From: Candidatus Aminicenantota bacterium
GTDB lineage: Bacteria > Acidobacteriota > Aminicenantia > Aminicenantales > Aminicenantaceae
NCBI GenBank assembly: GCA_004378665.1
Contig: SOIA01000259.1
Coordinates: forward strand, 1 to 19,988
Length of the DNA stretch: 19,988 bases
Direction: 5' to 3'
This document shows positions 1 to 7,896 of this stretch, one piece after another (within the stretch, counting starts at the first letter, position 1; each line of letters opens with the position of its first letter). The notes beneath the pieces are model-generated. The model made no database searches and was not told the DNA's origin. It worked only from the letters and a program-made list of their open reading frames with translations. Both the position numbers and the translations under genes were made by a program.

Positions 1-27
1 GTTTGAAAAAAATTCAGGAAAAAGCAG

Positions 28-50
28 AAAAAGGGGCCTGGCCCCTTTTT
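28..50. terminator. Bidirectional intrinsic terminator
   Basis: An inverted repeat has 11-nt arms (AAAAAGGGGCC and GGCCCCTTTTT) around one central base. It folds as a GC-rich stem flanked by A and T tracts, so it can act as a Rho-independent terminator in both directions. It lies 24 bp past the stop codon of the outer-membrane efflux gene and would end that minus-strand transcript. It could also end a plus-strand gene arriving from left of the window. Confidence 0.8.
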
Positions 51-74
51 CTTTCCCTTTTTCTTTCAAATCAC

Positions 75-1634
75 TTAATCTTCCAGAAATTGTAGCGTCT
101 TAATATTTCTCTTCTCTAAGCTCGTCCCCAAATCCCTTTCCAACCTTGCCACAGCAACAAGGTAATCCACCATGGCATTCAGCAACAAAGATTCTTCCCT
201 GGCTAATTCATCTTGGTACTGAAGGACAAAATAATTGGTCGTCAACCCGACATCCAGCTTTTTCACTTCTGCCTCCAGCCTTTTCTGGGCTAACTCGCGA
301 GAGACCCGGTAAGCCTGAACCCTTTTATAACTTGTATCCATCTCTCTCACCGCATCTCTAACCTCGAGGAATATCTGTCTTTCCACGTTTTTCAATTCAA
401 GCTGGCTCTTTTCTGTTTCCATTCGTGCCCGAACATAATCAGCCTTGGATGTAAAAGAGCTCAGCGGAATTGAAAGAGTCAATCCCACATTCCAATTATC
501 GTATTCAAAACTGAACGCCTCCTTAATCGCATCGGAGGGAGGATTGGTAACCTCTCCGATCGGAGGAGCGAAAGGATTGACAGGATCAAAAATAATCTCT
601 GTTCCGGAGAGTCCCGGGCTCCAATAAGAAAAATTCAGGTCTAGACTGGGAAGCAGCTGATTTTTTGCCACCTTCATATTCAACTCGTTTGTTTCTATGG
701 TCTTCCTTTGCGTTTTCAAATCCGGACTCTGTGTGTAAGCTATTGTCAAGGCTTCTTCAAGCGAAATCTCCTTCTGGATAAAGTCAGGTCTATCCAAAGG
801 AACAATCTGTACCCTCTCCAATTCTCCCAATTCTTTTAGGTTGAGCAGGTCGGCAAGTATGTCTTCACTTCTCCGAATCATGATTTCGGCCTGAAGGATG
901 TCCGCTTCCCGAGAGGCCACGGTCGCTTCAGCATTCAGTATTTCGATCTCGGCCAGCTTCCCCACTTCCACCTCTTTCCTGTTCTTGGCCAGAAGGTCCT
1001 GAGCAAGCTTGAGCGACTGCTGCATCACCTTGAAGTACTCGATCGAATAGGCAAGATTCCAGTAGGCCTCCTCCACCCTGTAAATCGTTTCCAACAGCGT
1101 TTTTTCAAACTGGCTGATGGAAATATCCAGGTTGTTCCGGGCCACGAGAATTTCCCTCCGGCTGACCTTGAGTCCAAAATTTTTCAGCAGGGGTTGGGAA
1201 AAGCCAAAACGTAAAGAGCTTCCGTAACGAGGATTGATGACCTGAAGGCCTGCGGTGGTTTCAGACCTGCTGTTGTACAAAGTGAGGCTAAAATTTCCTC
1301 CCGTGGGGACTTCCTGAACAAAACTCACTGAATAATTGAGGTTCCTGTTGATAACCGTATCTGCCCGTTCGAGCCACCAGTAAGAGGGATTCTCAAGCCA
1401 CTCATTTCCGAAGGCGAAGTCGAGACGGGGCATAAAGGTCTCTTTGGCTTTGGACACGGATGCCTCGGCCAGATCCGGGTTGATGACTTCCACGGCAACA
1501 CTGAGGTTGTCTTTCAAAGCCTTGACCACGCACTCTTCAAGAGTCAGAGATATCACCTTTTCTTCTTCAGAATAACAGGGTTTGAAGAACAGGAAAATAA
1601 TGAGAACTGGTAAAATAATCGCTTTTTTCTTCAC
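75..1634 (-). CDS. TolC-family outer-membrane efflux protein (orphan)
   Basis: This is an outer-membrane channel component of the TolC/OEP family, which forms trimeric export ducts for type I secretion or tripartite efflux. The sequence shows two OEP repeats. The first opens near residue 30 with the typical ISLTLEECVVKAL. The second opens near residue 290 with ISLEEALTIAYTQSPDL. Both are followed by long heptad-rich helices. A signal peptide (KKKAIILPVLIIFLFFKPCYS) precedes the mature chain. I chose the GTG at 1634 because a perfect AGGAGG (1641-1646) sits 6 nt upstream and the signal peptide then starts correctly. That gives 519 residues; an open frame continues upstream to 1685 but adds a non-signal-like extension. 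No adaptor or pump gene is adjacent in the window, so its partner is unknown. It may lie to the left or be encoded elsewhere. The family call is firm and the substrate is not predictable. Confidence 0.88.
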   Translation of the reverse strand: MKKKAIILPVLIIFLFFKPCYSEEEKVISLTLEECVVKALKDNLSVAVEVINPDLAEASVSKAKETFMPRLDFAFGNEWLENPSYWWLERADTVINRNLNYSVSFVQEVPTGGNFSLTLYNSRSETTAGLQVINPRYGSSLRFGFSQPLLKNFGLKVSRREILVARNNLDISISQFEKTLLETIYRVEEAYWNLAYSIEYFKVMQQSLKLAQDLLAKNRKEVEVGKLAEIEILNAEATVASREADILQAEIMIRRSEDILADLLNLKELGELERVQIVPLDRPDFIQKEISLEEALTIAYTQSPDLKTQRKTIETNELNMKVAKNQLLPSLDLNFSYWSPGLSGTEIIFDPVNPFAPPIGEVTNPPSDAIKEAFSFEYDNWNVGLTLSIPLSSFTSKADYVRARMETEKSQLELKNVERQIFLEVRDAVREMDTSYKRVQAYRVSRELAQKRLEAEVKKLDVGLTTNYFVLQYQDELAREESLLLNAMVDYLVAVARLERDLGTSLEKRNIKTLQFLED

Positions 1635-1655
1635 TCTACACCTCCTGATACAAAT

Positions 1656-1685
1656 AATATAGACAGAGACAGAAATCCGGCTCAA
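1656..1685 (-). promoter_or_regulatory. Candidate sigma70-type promoter of the orphan OEP gene
   Basis: On the minus strand TTGAGC (1680-1685) is followed after 18 nt by TATATT (1656-1661). Transcription would start near 1649, just upstream of the Shine-Dalgarno sequence at 1641-1646, giving a very short leader. The position also argues that translation begins at the GTG at 1634 and not at the longer open frame. The rest of the 1686-1814 spacer shows nothing definite. Confidence 0.4.
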
Positions 1686-1814
1686 TCGTCCAGTCTATAC
1701 CGTTTTTCCGTTTCAACCAAATAATACGAATAATCGCATGTATTGGTTCAATCCTCGCCAATTTGATCCTTCCCATTCAACCAGAGGCTGATGATTAGAA
1801 AGAAAGAAATCCAG

Positions 1815-2849
1815 TTATTTTCTTTTTTTCGAGGAAGGCGTGAAAGAGGAAATTCGAGGATAGGCGTTCAAATCCAAAGATAAAGATGGTTTTCTCCCTT
1901 TTTTGAGCTTCTCTATGGCCAGCGCCGCCACCATGGCCGCATTATCCGTGCAGAACTCGGGAGAAGGGATAGCGGAAGTCAAACGGAGCTTTCGGGCGAG
2001 TTCGGTGAAGCGTTGCCTGAGTTTTTTGTTCCTGGCGACTCCGCCACAGAGGAGGATCGACTTGGGTTTGAGAAGCTTGACAGCCTGTGTCAGATTGGCC
2101 AGCAGTGCCCGGACTACAGTCATCTCAAAACTGGCCAGAAAATCATGGAAGAGTGGACTTTTCTTCGAGATTTTGTGCTCCTCTATTTTTCTTAAGGCTG
2201 CTGTCTTCAACCCGCTGAAACTAAAATCGAGACTTCCATCCGTCATGTGAGGCAGGGCAAAGGCAAACTTGCGAGGGTTTCCTTTTTCGGCCAGCTTATC
2301 GATAACCGGGCCTCCGGGGTAGCCCAGACTGAGGAATTTCGCAATCTTATCCAGGGCTTCCCCCGCGGCATCATCTCGTGTCCTTCCGATGAGCCGGTAA
2401 TCCATTTTCGCCTTCATCAAATATGTTGACGTATGACCCCCTGAGACCACAAGAGCCAGTGCAGGAAAAGGCACTTTTTTATGTTCAATAAAAGCAGATT
2501 CAATATGGGCTTCAAGGTGGTCGACGGCTATCAAAGGCTTTTCAAAATAATAGGCAAGGCCTTTGGCAAAGGATAGGCCCACCAGTAAAGACCCGATCAA
2601 TCCAGGTCCCTGGGTCACAGCATAGGCATCCACCTGTTCAACTTTCAACTTCGCCCGGCTGAGACACTCCTGGACAACATAGACGATGGAGGTGATATGC
2701 TGGCGTGATGCCAGTTCCGGCACGACTCCTCCGTAGGGGGCGTGAATCTCATCCTGGGTGAGGACAACACTGCTCAGGATTCGGAAATCCTGATTCAGCA
2801 CAGAGGCCGAAGTCTCATCGCAGGATGTCTCGATTCCCATAACGTACAT
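1815..2849 (-). CDS. tsaD: tRNA N6-adenosine threonylcarbamoyltransferase TsaD
   Basis: TsaD (Kae1/Gcp/YgjD family) transfers the threonylcarbamoyl group from threonylcarbamoyl-AMP to A37 of tRNAs that read ANN codons. It works with TsaB and TsaE in the cytoplasm. The protein begins MYVMGIETSCDETS, the family's N-terminal ATPase-fold motif. The metal-binding HLEAH lies near residues 111-115, followed by a VVSGGHTS phosphate-binding loop near 136, a LLCGGVARN loop and a final CTDNAAM motif with the conserved Asp. The length of 344 residues is normal. The start ATG shares its A with the mtnA stop codon; a GTG one codon upstream (2852) is an alternative and has AAGGA 6 nt before it. It is the last gene of the mtnA operon, so its translation is probably coupled to mtnA. 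TsaB and TsaE are not in the window. Confidence 0.96.
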   Translation of the reverse strand: MYVMGIETSCDETSASVLNQDFRILSSVVLTQDEIHAPYGGVVPELASRQHITSIVYVVQECLSRAKLKVEQVDAYAVTQGPGLIGSLLVGLSFAKGLAYYFEKPLIAVDHLEAHIESAFIEHKKVPFPALALVVSGGHTSTYLMKAKMDYRLIGRTRDDAAGEALDKIAKFLSLGYPGGPVIDKLAEKGNPRKFAFALPHMTDGSLDFSFSGLKTAALRKIEEHKISKKSPLFHDFLASFEMTVVRALLANLTQAVKLLKPKSILLCGGVARNKKLRQRFTELARKLRLTSAIPSPEFCTDNAAMVAALAIEKLKKGRKPSLSLDLNAYPRISSFTPSSKKRK

Positions 2850-3907
2850 CACACCGAGTCCTTCTTCATCCTTTTTTTCCTTTTGAACAATTCCTTCAGG
2901 CTTTTCTCATACGGTGGCCGGCATACGCCCTTCTCGGTGATGATAGCCGTGATGTAGGCCGCGGGAGTGATGTCAAAAGCAGGATTCTCCACGTTAACAC
3001 GAGGGAGGGTCACGCAGCGCCCTCCAAATTCCCTGACTTCCTGAGCGCTTCTCTCTTCCACCGGAATCTCGCTCCCTTCAGCAAGAGTTACATCTATGGT
3101 CTGGGTCGGGACCGCGACATAAAACGGGAGTCCGTGTTCCTTCGCCAGAACGGCCACAGTGTAAGTGCCGATCTTGTTCGCTGTGTCGCCGTTCCGCGCT
3201 ATCCTGTCCGCCCCGACAACCACTGTGGATATCATTCCCTTCTGCATCAAATAGCCGGCCATGTTATCCGTTATCAGAGTCACGGGGATTTTTTCTTTTT
3301 CCAGCTCCCAGCAGGTCAGCCGTGCACCCTGAAGGAGCGGCCGCGTCTCATCTGCATAGACAGAAATCCGCTTCCCTTCCTGGAAAGCGGCCCGGATGAC
3401 TCCCAGTGCTGTGCCGTATCCGGCTGTCGCCAGAGCGCCCGTATTGCAGTGCGTCAGAACAGAATCCCCATCTTGCAGCAGACTCTTTCCCCAATGCCCG
3501 ATCTTTCTGTTGGTTTCGATGTCCTCTCTCTCGATATTCACGGCTTCTTTGATGATGCTCTGCTTCAGCCGGGAAAGCGCAAGGCCCCGGTTCTCCTCGA
3601 AAATCTTCCTCATCCGCTCCAAAGCCCAGAAAAGATTGCGGGCGGTCGGCCTTGTCCTCTCCAGTCTTTGGATGATCCGGCTGTACTCTTCCTCCACATG
3701 TTTATCGTCCTCGATCTTCAAAATGCCGAGGGCAACACCAAAAGCGGCAGCCACTCCGATCGCCGGAGCTCCCCGAATGACCATCTTCTCGATAGCTTCT
3801 GCCACTTGGATGTGATCCCGGCATTCCACGTAGACTTCCTCTTCGGGTAATTTCCTCTGGTCGATCATCACGATGTGGTCTTTCTTCCACTTGATCGTCG
3901 GCAGCAT
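2849..3907 (-). CDS. mtnA: S-methyl-5-thioribose-1-phosphate isomerase
   Basis: MtnA converts 5-methylthioribose-1-phosphate to 5-methylthioribulose-1-phosphate in the methionine salvage pathway. It belongs to the eIF2B-related isomerase family. Visible family motifs are RGAPAIGVAAAFG (residues 45-57), LTHCNTGALATAGYGTALG with the expected catalytic Cys154, ADETRPLLQGARLT (185-198), and VVGADRIARNGDTANKIGT with the expected catalytic Asp234. The length of 352 residues is typical. The start ATG (3907) directly abuts the TAA of the upstream lipoprotein gene, and the stop overlaps the tsaD start, so this is the middle of a translationally coupled operon. No other methionine-salvage gene (mtnB, mtnC, mtnK, mtnP) is nearby. 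The bacterial mtnA family has occasionally been annotated as an eIF2B-like protein, but the motifs here fit the isomerase. Confidence 0.95.
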   Translation of the reverse strand: MLPTIKWKKDHIVMIDQRKLPEEEVYVECRDHIQVAEAIEKMVIRGAPAIGVAAAFGVALGILKIEDDKHVEEEYSRIIQRLERTRPTARNLFWALERMRKIFEENRGLALSRLKQSIIKEAVNIEREDIETNRKIGHWGKSLLQDGDSVLTHCNTGALATAGYGTALGVIRAAFQEGKRISVYADETRPLLQGARLTCWELEKEKIPVTLITDNMAGYLMQKGMISTVVVGADRIARNGDTANKIGTYTVAVLAKEHGLPFYVAVPTQTIDVTLAEGSEIPVEERSAQEVREFGGRCVTLPRVNVENPAFDITPAAYITAIITEKGVCRPPYEKSLKELFKRKKRMKKDSV

Positions 3908-4789
3908 TTATTTTTCCTTTTTCCAATCAGGCGTCTCGGGTCCTCTCCACTCCCACTTCTTCACCCATACCAAGTATCGGGTTTGAAAATCCCCCCATTC
4001 GTCGGACGAAAGTTCTTCCTTTAATTTCCGGTAACAAAAAATGATCTGCAGGTCATTATCCCTGAGGATTTCCTCTGTCGGAAGCCCCAGCTCCCTGGCC
4101 ATCACAGCCCCTTCAAAGCTTTTCTTGTAGTCAGCGAGATGGCTGTAGACCTGGGACTGAAGATAATGATAAAAACCACAGCTTAAATCCTTATCCGAGA
4201 GCTTTTGGGTTGTCTTGAGGGCAGAAGCCAGAAGTTTCTCTCTCTCTTTTCCCTCGTGTTGGAGCGCCTTCCGGAGTTCCGCATCCGTATATTTCTGAGC
4301 GGCCATGATCGTCACCGGCTTGAGCTTCGATCTATCGAGAAGATGAGCGTAGATCCTGAGCGGTGCATCCTCCACACCGAGCTCCTCCAGCGATGAAGCC
4401 AGCCCCAGAAGGGAAATCTGCTGCGCCCACTCCTCACCCTTCTCAAAACCGTAAGAATGGGCTTTGCGGAAACTTTCTTCAGCCTCCTCCCAGATCTTGA
4501 GGTTCAATTCAGCCATCCCCTTCAGCATGTATCCCTGGGAGGAAGGATGTCTCAAGACCACAAACTCGGCTTCTCTCAAGGCTCTCTTGAAGGAAGCGGT
4601 GGCGTCTTCAGCAAGATAGCGACGGGAATACTCCTGTCCCTGAGCATAGTGGAACTTGGCCTTCTTCAGATGAGAGGAGCATGCGGGAAGGAAAAAGAGT
4701 GAGCAGAAGAATAAAACGGCAAGGAACAGAGTTCGATGAGCCCGTTGAACACCGGTCATCTCTTTTTTGAAAAGGGGATTTTTATTCAT
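3908..4789 (-). CDS. TPR-containing lipoprotein, function unknown
   Basis: I do not recognise a named family. The N-terminus carries a basic stretch, a hydrophobic core (LFLAVLFFCSLFFLPAC) and an LPAC lipobox with Cys near residue 37, so it is probably a lipid-anchored envelope protein. The mature part contains helix pairs resembling tetratricopeptide repeats, for example YAQGQEYSRRYLAEDATASF and MAELNLKIWEEAEESFRKAH, which suggest a protein-binding scaffold. Near the C-terminus it is charged and Trp-rich (WVKKWEWRGPETPDW). The start codon overlaps the preceding gene by 8 nt. An internal ATG at 4759 would shorten the signal peptide to a more usual length and cannot be excluded; neither start has a strong ribosome-binding site. 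It sits between an unknown gene and mtnA in a packed operon, but no functional link is evident. Confidence 0.75.
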   Translation of the reverse strand: MNKNPLFKKEMTGVQRAHRTLFLAVLFFCSLFFLPACSSHLKKAKFHYAQGQEYSRRYLAEDATASFKRALREAEFVVLRHPSSQGYMLKGMAELNLKIWEEAEESFRKAHSYGFEKGEEWAQQISLLGLASSLEELGVEDAPLRIYAHLLDRSKLKPVTIMAAQKYTDAELRKALQHEGKEREKLLASALKTTQKLSDKDLSCGFYHYLQSQVYSHLADYKKSFEGAVMARELGLPTEEILRDNDLQIIFCYRKLKEELSSDEWGDFQTRYLVWVKKWEWRGPETPDWKKEK

Positions 4790-5369
4790 CTTTATCCGTT
4801 AACTGTTTTTTCACGATCTCCGCAAGGACCGTCTGCACTTCATCCTGGGAGATAAGGTCAAGGTTGAGAGAGAGCATCTCATCGGCAAAAGTCTTCAAGC
4901 CTCTGATGAGTCCGGGAGGATCCCCACACGCTTCAATGTCGTTCTTTGCCTGGCCGACTGTCTTCTCGAAATCCCGGACTATTGTCCTGAAGTCGTTGGA
5001 TTCAAGCTTTTCATGGAAAAGTGCGGAGAGAAAAGGATCCTCGAGCCCGAGGATAGGGTAAAGTCTGGCAAAGACCTCTCGTAAAGTCTCCATGTCTCTC
5101 TCTTGCAGTTCAGGCTCATAAGCCTTGCGCAACGCCGTATGACTTTTGAAAAAATCCAGGACAAACTCATCAGGCTTGGCCTCGATACGGTCGGGATCAA
5201 GCCAGACCTTCCAGGAAAAAATCTCCTTCTTCCATTCCTTCGCTCTTTTGAGCGCCCAAAAAAGAGTCGCATTGAGGAGAGGAAAATAAAGATAGGCTTT
5301 CAGCGGAAAAACCTTAGAAAGAAAGCTGACTCCGCTTTCGACTGCCTTCTCAAGAGACGACTCCATCAT
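4782..5369 (-). CDS. Hypothetical protein, first gene of the mtnA-tsaD operon
   Basis: The protein has 195 residues and I do not recognise it. It is mostly helical and charged and lacks a cleavable signal peptide. A moderately hydrophobic stretch near residues 20-42 (FPLKAYLYFPLLNATLFWAL) could contact a membrane but is not a clear transmembrane segment. The middle contains DPDRIEAKPDEFVLDFFKSH and the C-terminus is acidic. Gene reality is supported by the 8-nt overlap with the lipoprotein gene, coding-like composition, and a promoter just upstream. The start is one of two tandem ATGs (5369, 5366). No Shine-Dalgarno sequence precedes them, which fits a leaderless or nearly leaderless mRNA from the promoter at 5380-5408. 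A possible role is as a partner of the downstream lipoprotein, but this is conjecture from order alone. Confidence 0.65.
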   Translation of the reverse strand: MMESSLEKAVESGVSFLSKVFPLKAYLYFPLLNATLFWALKRAKEWKKEIFSWKVWLDPDRIEAKPDEFVLDFFKSHTALRKAYEPELQERDMETLREVFARLYPILGLEDPFLSALFHEKLESNDFRTIVRDFEKTVGQAKNDIEACGDPPGLIRGLKTFADEMLSLNLDLISQDEVQTVLAEIVKKQLTDKDE

Positions 5370-5379
5370 GGCATGTAAT

Positions 5380-5408
5380 ATAATATGAATTAAAGCAAAC
5401 GGAGTAAA
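5380..5408 (-). promoter_or_regulatory. Promoter of the hypothetical-lipoprotein-mtnA-tsaD operon
   Basis: On the minus strand TTTACT (5403-5408) and TATTAT (5380-5385) are separated by exactly 17 nt. The expected start point, near 5373, lies only about 4 nt before the first ATG (5369), so the transcript would be leaderless or nearly so. The same TTTACT-N17 arrangement occurs in front of the tRNA-Leu gene in this window, which supports it as a real promoter form here. Confidence 0.5.
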
Positions 5409-5476
5409 GAATAAAGCTCAACCTGGGTTATTCAAGCCATGCGAAAAAATGGGGCCCGGCCTAAGTAACTTCAGTA

Positions 5477-7270
5477 TCACTCTATTTGGAGGAAAGCCAG
5501 AAAGGCTTCTTGAGGCACTTCAACCTGGCCGATTTTCTTCATCCTCCTTTTACCAACCTTCTGTTTATCCAGAAGCTTCATCTTCCTTGTGTAATCGCCT
5601 CCGTAAAGCTTGGCCAACACATCCTTCCGATAAGGCTTTATGGTTTCTCTGGCAATGACTCTTTTGCCGATGGCTGCCTGAAGAGAAATCTCGTACTGTT
5701 GGCGCGGGATGAGCTTTCTCATTCGGTGCACCAGCTTCTTTCCCCGGGCATAGGCCTTGTCCTTGTGGACGATCACGGAGAAGGCATCCACGACTTCTCT
5801 GTTGATCAAAATATCGAGTTTGACGAGGGAGGCTTCTCGGAAACCTGAAAACTCGTAGTCCATGGAGGCATAACCCTGCGAAACCGACTTCAACTGGTTG
5901 TAAAAATCAATAACCACCTCATTCAGCGGAAGACGATACGTCAGGAAAATGCGCTGGGTGCTGATGTATTCCATCTTTATCTGTTCTCCCCGCCGGTTCT
6001 CCAAAAGCTGGAGCACAACACCCAAGTATTTATCAGGCGTGATAATCAATGCTTCGATTAGGGGTTCTTCGATCTTTTGAATTTCCTGGGCTTGAGGAAT
6101 CCGAGACGGGTTATGAAACTCAATGACGCGACCGTCCTTTCGGGTGACTTTGAAATTGACGCTTGGTGCAGTGGTCACAAGGTTCAAGCCGAACTCTCTC
6201 TCCAGTCTCTCCTGAATGATCTCCCGATGAAGAAGTCCTAAAAAACCACACCGGAAGCCCAGCCCCAGCGCGGGCGAGTTCTCAGGCTCATAATTGAATG
6301 AAGAATCATTGAGCCTCAGCTTTTCAATCGCCTTCCTCAAATCCTCCACACTGCTTTCTCCAGCGGGGAACATCCCGCAGAAAACCATGGACTTTGCTTC
6401 TTGAAAGCCGGGGAGGGCCTGGGCTGCCCTTCTGTTTTTTTCTGTGATCGTATCACCGATTCTGGCATGGCTCAGCTCACGGATTCCGGCGATTATGTAT
6501 CCGACTTCACCTGCGATCAAGCGGTCCACCTTTTTGGGTTTGGGAGTCAGGTACCCCAGCTCTTCCACTTCGTAGACGGCACCGCTCGATATCAGCTCAA
6601 CCTGAGCGCCTGTGCGGACAGTGCCTTCAAAAATCCTCGCCAGGATGATCACGCCGCGGTAGGAATCGAACCAGGAATCAAAGGCCAGGGCTTTAAGAGG
6701 AGAATCCGGTTTCCCTTTTGGAGGGGGAATCCGGCTGACAATGCTTTCAAGGATTTGGTCGATAGCGATTCCTTTTTTTGCACTCGCCAAAATCGCTTCC
6801 TCTCTCTTGATGCCGATAATATTTTCCAACTGCTCGAGCGCTATCTCCGGATTAGCCTGAGAGAGGTCGATCTTGTTGATGACAGGGATGAGGACAAGGT
6901 CATTCTGGAGCGCGAGATATGTATTGGCTAGAGTCTGGGCTTCGACTCCCTGAGAGGCATCAATAACCAGAAGGGCCCCCTCACAGGCAGCCAGGCTCCG
7001 GGACACTTCATAAGTGAAATCCACATGTCCGGGAGTATCGATCAGGTTGAGGATGTATTCTTCTCCAGACTCCGCTTCATGACAAAGACGAGCTGTCTGG
7101 GCTTTTATCGTGATTCCCTTCTCCCGCTCCAGATCCATGGTGTCTAGAACCTGGTCCTTGAATTCCCGGGGAGAGATCGCGCCTGTCTTCTCCAGCAGCC
7201 GGTCAGCCAGCGTAGACTTTCCGTGGTCGATATGAGCAATAATGGAAAAATTTCTGATATTATTCATCAT
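5477..7270 (-). CDS. lepA: Translation elongation factor 4 (LepA), ribosomal back-translocase GTPase
   Basis: LepA/EF4 is a translational GTPase that binds the ribosome, promotes back-translocation in vitro and affects initiation and 30S maturation in vivo. The GTPase motifs are all present: P-loop AHIDHGKST (residues 12-20), the GITIKAQT switch, DTPGH (78-82), NKID (132-135) and SAK (163-165). EF-G-like domains follow, then the LepA-specific C-terminal domain with YTRKMKLLDKQKVGKRRMK. The protein has 597 residues, normal for the family. I chose the ATG at 7270, giving MMNNIRNFSIIAHIDHGKST, because family members begin just before NIRNFSIIAH. A weak AGG lies 7 nt upstream, and the candidate promoter -10 at 7310-7315 would start transcription near 7303, excluding the longer GTG start at 7306. 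The gene ends 107 bp before the hypothetical operon and seems to be its own transcription unit. Confidence 0.97.
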   Translation of the reverse strand: MMNNIRNFSIIAHIDHGKSTLADRLLEKTGAISPREFKDQVLDTMDLEREKGITIKAQTARLCHEAESGEEYILNLIDTPGHVDFTYEVSRSLAACEGALLVIDASQGVEAQTLANTYLALQNDLVLIPVINKIDLSQANPEIALEQLENIIGIKREEAILASAKKGIAIDQILESIVSRIPPPKGKPDSPLKALAFDSWFDSYRGVIILARIFEGTVRTGAQVELISSGAVYEVEELGYLTPKPKKVDRLIAGEVGYIIAGIRELSHARIGDTITEKNRRAAQALPGFQEAKSMVFCGMFPAGESSVEDLRKAIEKLRLNDSSFNYEPENSPALGLGFRCGFLGLLHREIIQERLEREFGLNLVTTAPSVNFKVTRKDGRVIEFHNPSRIPQAQEIQKIEEPLIEALIITPDKYLGVVLQLLENRRGEQIKMEYISTQRIFLTYRLPLNEVVIDFYNQLKSVSQGYASMDYEFSGFREASLVKLDILINREVVDAFSVIVHKDKAYARGKKLVHRMRKLIPRQQYEISLQAAIGKRVIARETIKPYRKDVLAKLYGGDYTRKMKLLDKQKVGKRRMKKIGQVEVPQEAFLAFLQIE

Positions 7271-7309
7271 TAACAAACCTGAATTATTCATAAAATCTGC
7301 CGACACTGT

Positions 7310-7339
7310 ATTCTAACATCTCTTAAGGATAATTGATCA
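7310..7339 (-). promoter_or_regulatory. Candidate lepA promoter
   Basis: A good -10 sequence, TAGAAT, lies on the minus strand at 7310-7315. The -35 is poor: TGATCA (7334-7339) at an 18-nt spacing. Start would be near 7303, leaving a leader of about 33 nt to the preferred lepA ATG. Confidence 0.3.
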
Positions 7340-7611
7340 TCTCATGTCGACATCTTTTACCTTTTGGGCAAACCGATCTCACCGAATCTACATTGTTACA
7401 GCACAATCGCAGTGGACGACCACAGCTTCATGCGCTGTGCCTCGTATCTCCGGCAACCTCGACTCGTGAATAATTCAAGTCAATAAGTATATAAGAAAAA
7501 TGAGTACGGTTCTATTTTTTATTCAGCTTGTTTGTGAAAACGGCTTTTTGTTTTTCCATGAAAAAACGAATATTTACCGATTCTCATTCTGTTTGATGGT
7601 CCCGAGTTCTC
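7340..7611. other. Divergent intergenic region with a cluster of short inverted repeats
   Basis: No convincing ORF is present between lepA and tatA. Positions 7392-7439 hold three small perfect inverted repeats in a row: ATTGT-TACAGC-ACAAT (7392-7407), GTGG-ACGA-CCAC (7412-7423) and CACAGC-TTCATGC-GCTGTG (7421-7439). The last two overlap, so they would be alternative folds. This stretch is richer in GC than the AT-rich sequence on either side (7480-7600). It may be a structured leader, an operator region or a small RNA; no matching known family is recognised. Confidence 0.35.
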
Positions 7612-7640
7612 TTGACTTTTGAACCGGACTCGAGTAACTT
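7612..7640 (+). promoter_or_regulatory. Candidate tatA promoter
   Basis: TTGACT (7612-7617) is a near-consensus -35. At 17-nt spacing the -10 is only TAACTT (7635-7640), so the promoter is plausible but weak. It would leave a leader of about 45 nt before the tatA start. Confidence 0.3.
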
Positions 7641-7692
7641 TGTTAAGAGTCACTCAATCAGAACAGACTATCAGCCTTCAGAGGAGGTTTTA

Positions 7693-7896
7693 ATGTTTTT
7701 TCTTGGACCAGTCGGGCCGACAGAACTCATTCTCATCATTTTAATCATCGTCATTATATTTGGCGCTCGAAAACTGCCGGAATTGGGAAAATCCTTAGGA
7801 GAAGGCATAAAGAACTTTCGAAAATCCATCACGACAAAAGAGAAAGAAAGCGAATCCCCTCCGGATAAGCCCGAGCCTCCGACTAAGGAAGAATGA
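7693..7896 (+). CDS. tatA: Sec-independent protein translocase subunit TatA
   Basis: TatA oligomerises to form the size-variable pore of the twin-arginine translocase, which exports folded proteins across the inner membrane. The 67-residue protein has the standard layout: a short N-terminus (MFFLGPVGPTELILI), one transmembrane helix to about residue 23, the FGARKLPELGKSLGEG hinge and amphipathic helix, and a charged, disordered Glu/Lys/Pro tail. The start ATG at 7693 is set by a strong AGGAGG at 7682-7687; the frame is open further upstream but has no ribosome-binding site there. The E in PTELI occupies a position where a polar residue is conserved. It could equally be called TatA or TatE, and in organisms without TatB it can serve both roles. 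No tatC is in the window. Its stop codon overlaps the start of a 53-codon ORF (ATGA). Confidence 0.93.
   Translation: MFFLGPVGPTELILIILIIVIIFGARKLPELGKSLGEGIKNFRKSITTKEKESESPPDKPEPPTKEE

Noticed and set aside
1711..1762. Imperfect inverted repeat around CAACCAAATA and TATTGGTTCAA upstream of the orphan OEP gene
   Set aside because: The arms match only with gaps and mismatches, so it is not distinguishable from chance in AT-rich sequence.
3134..3850. Long open frame (238 codons) on the plus strand opposite mtnA
   Set aside because: It is the antisense shadow of mtnA, whose motifs are unmistakable. It has no ribosome-binding site and its translation is rich in Cys, His and Pro as expected of a shadow.
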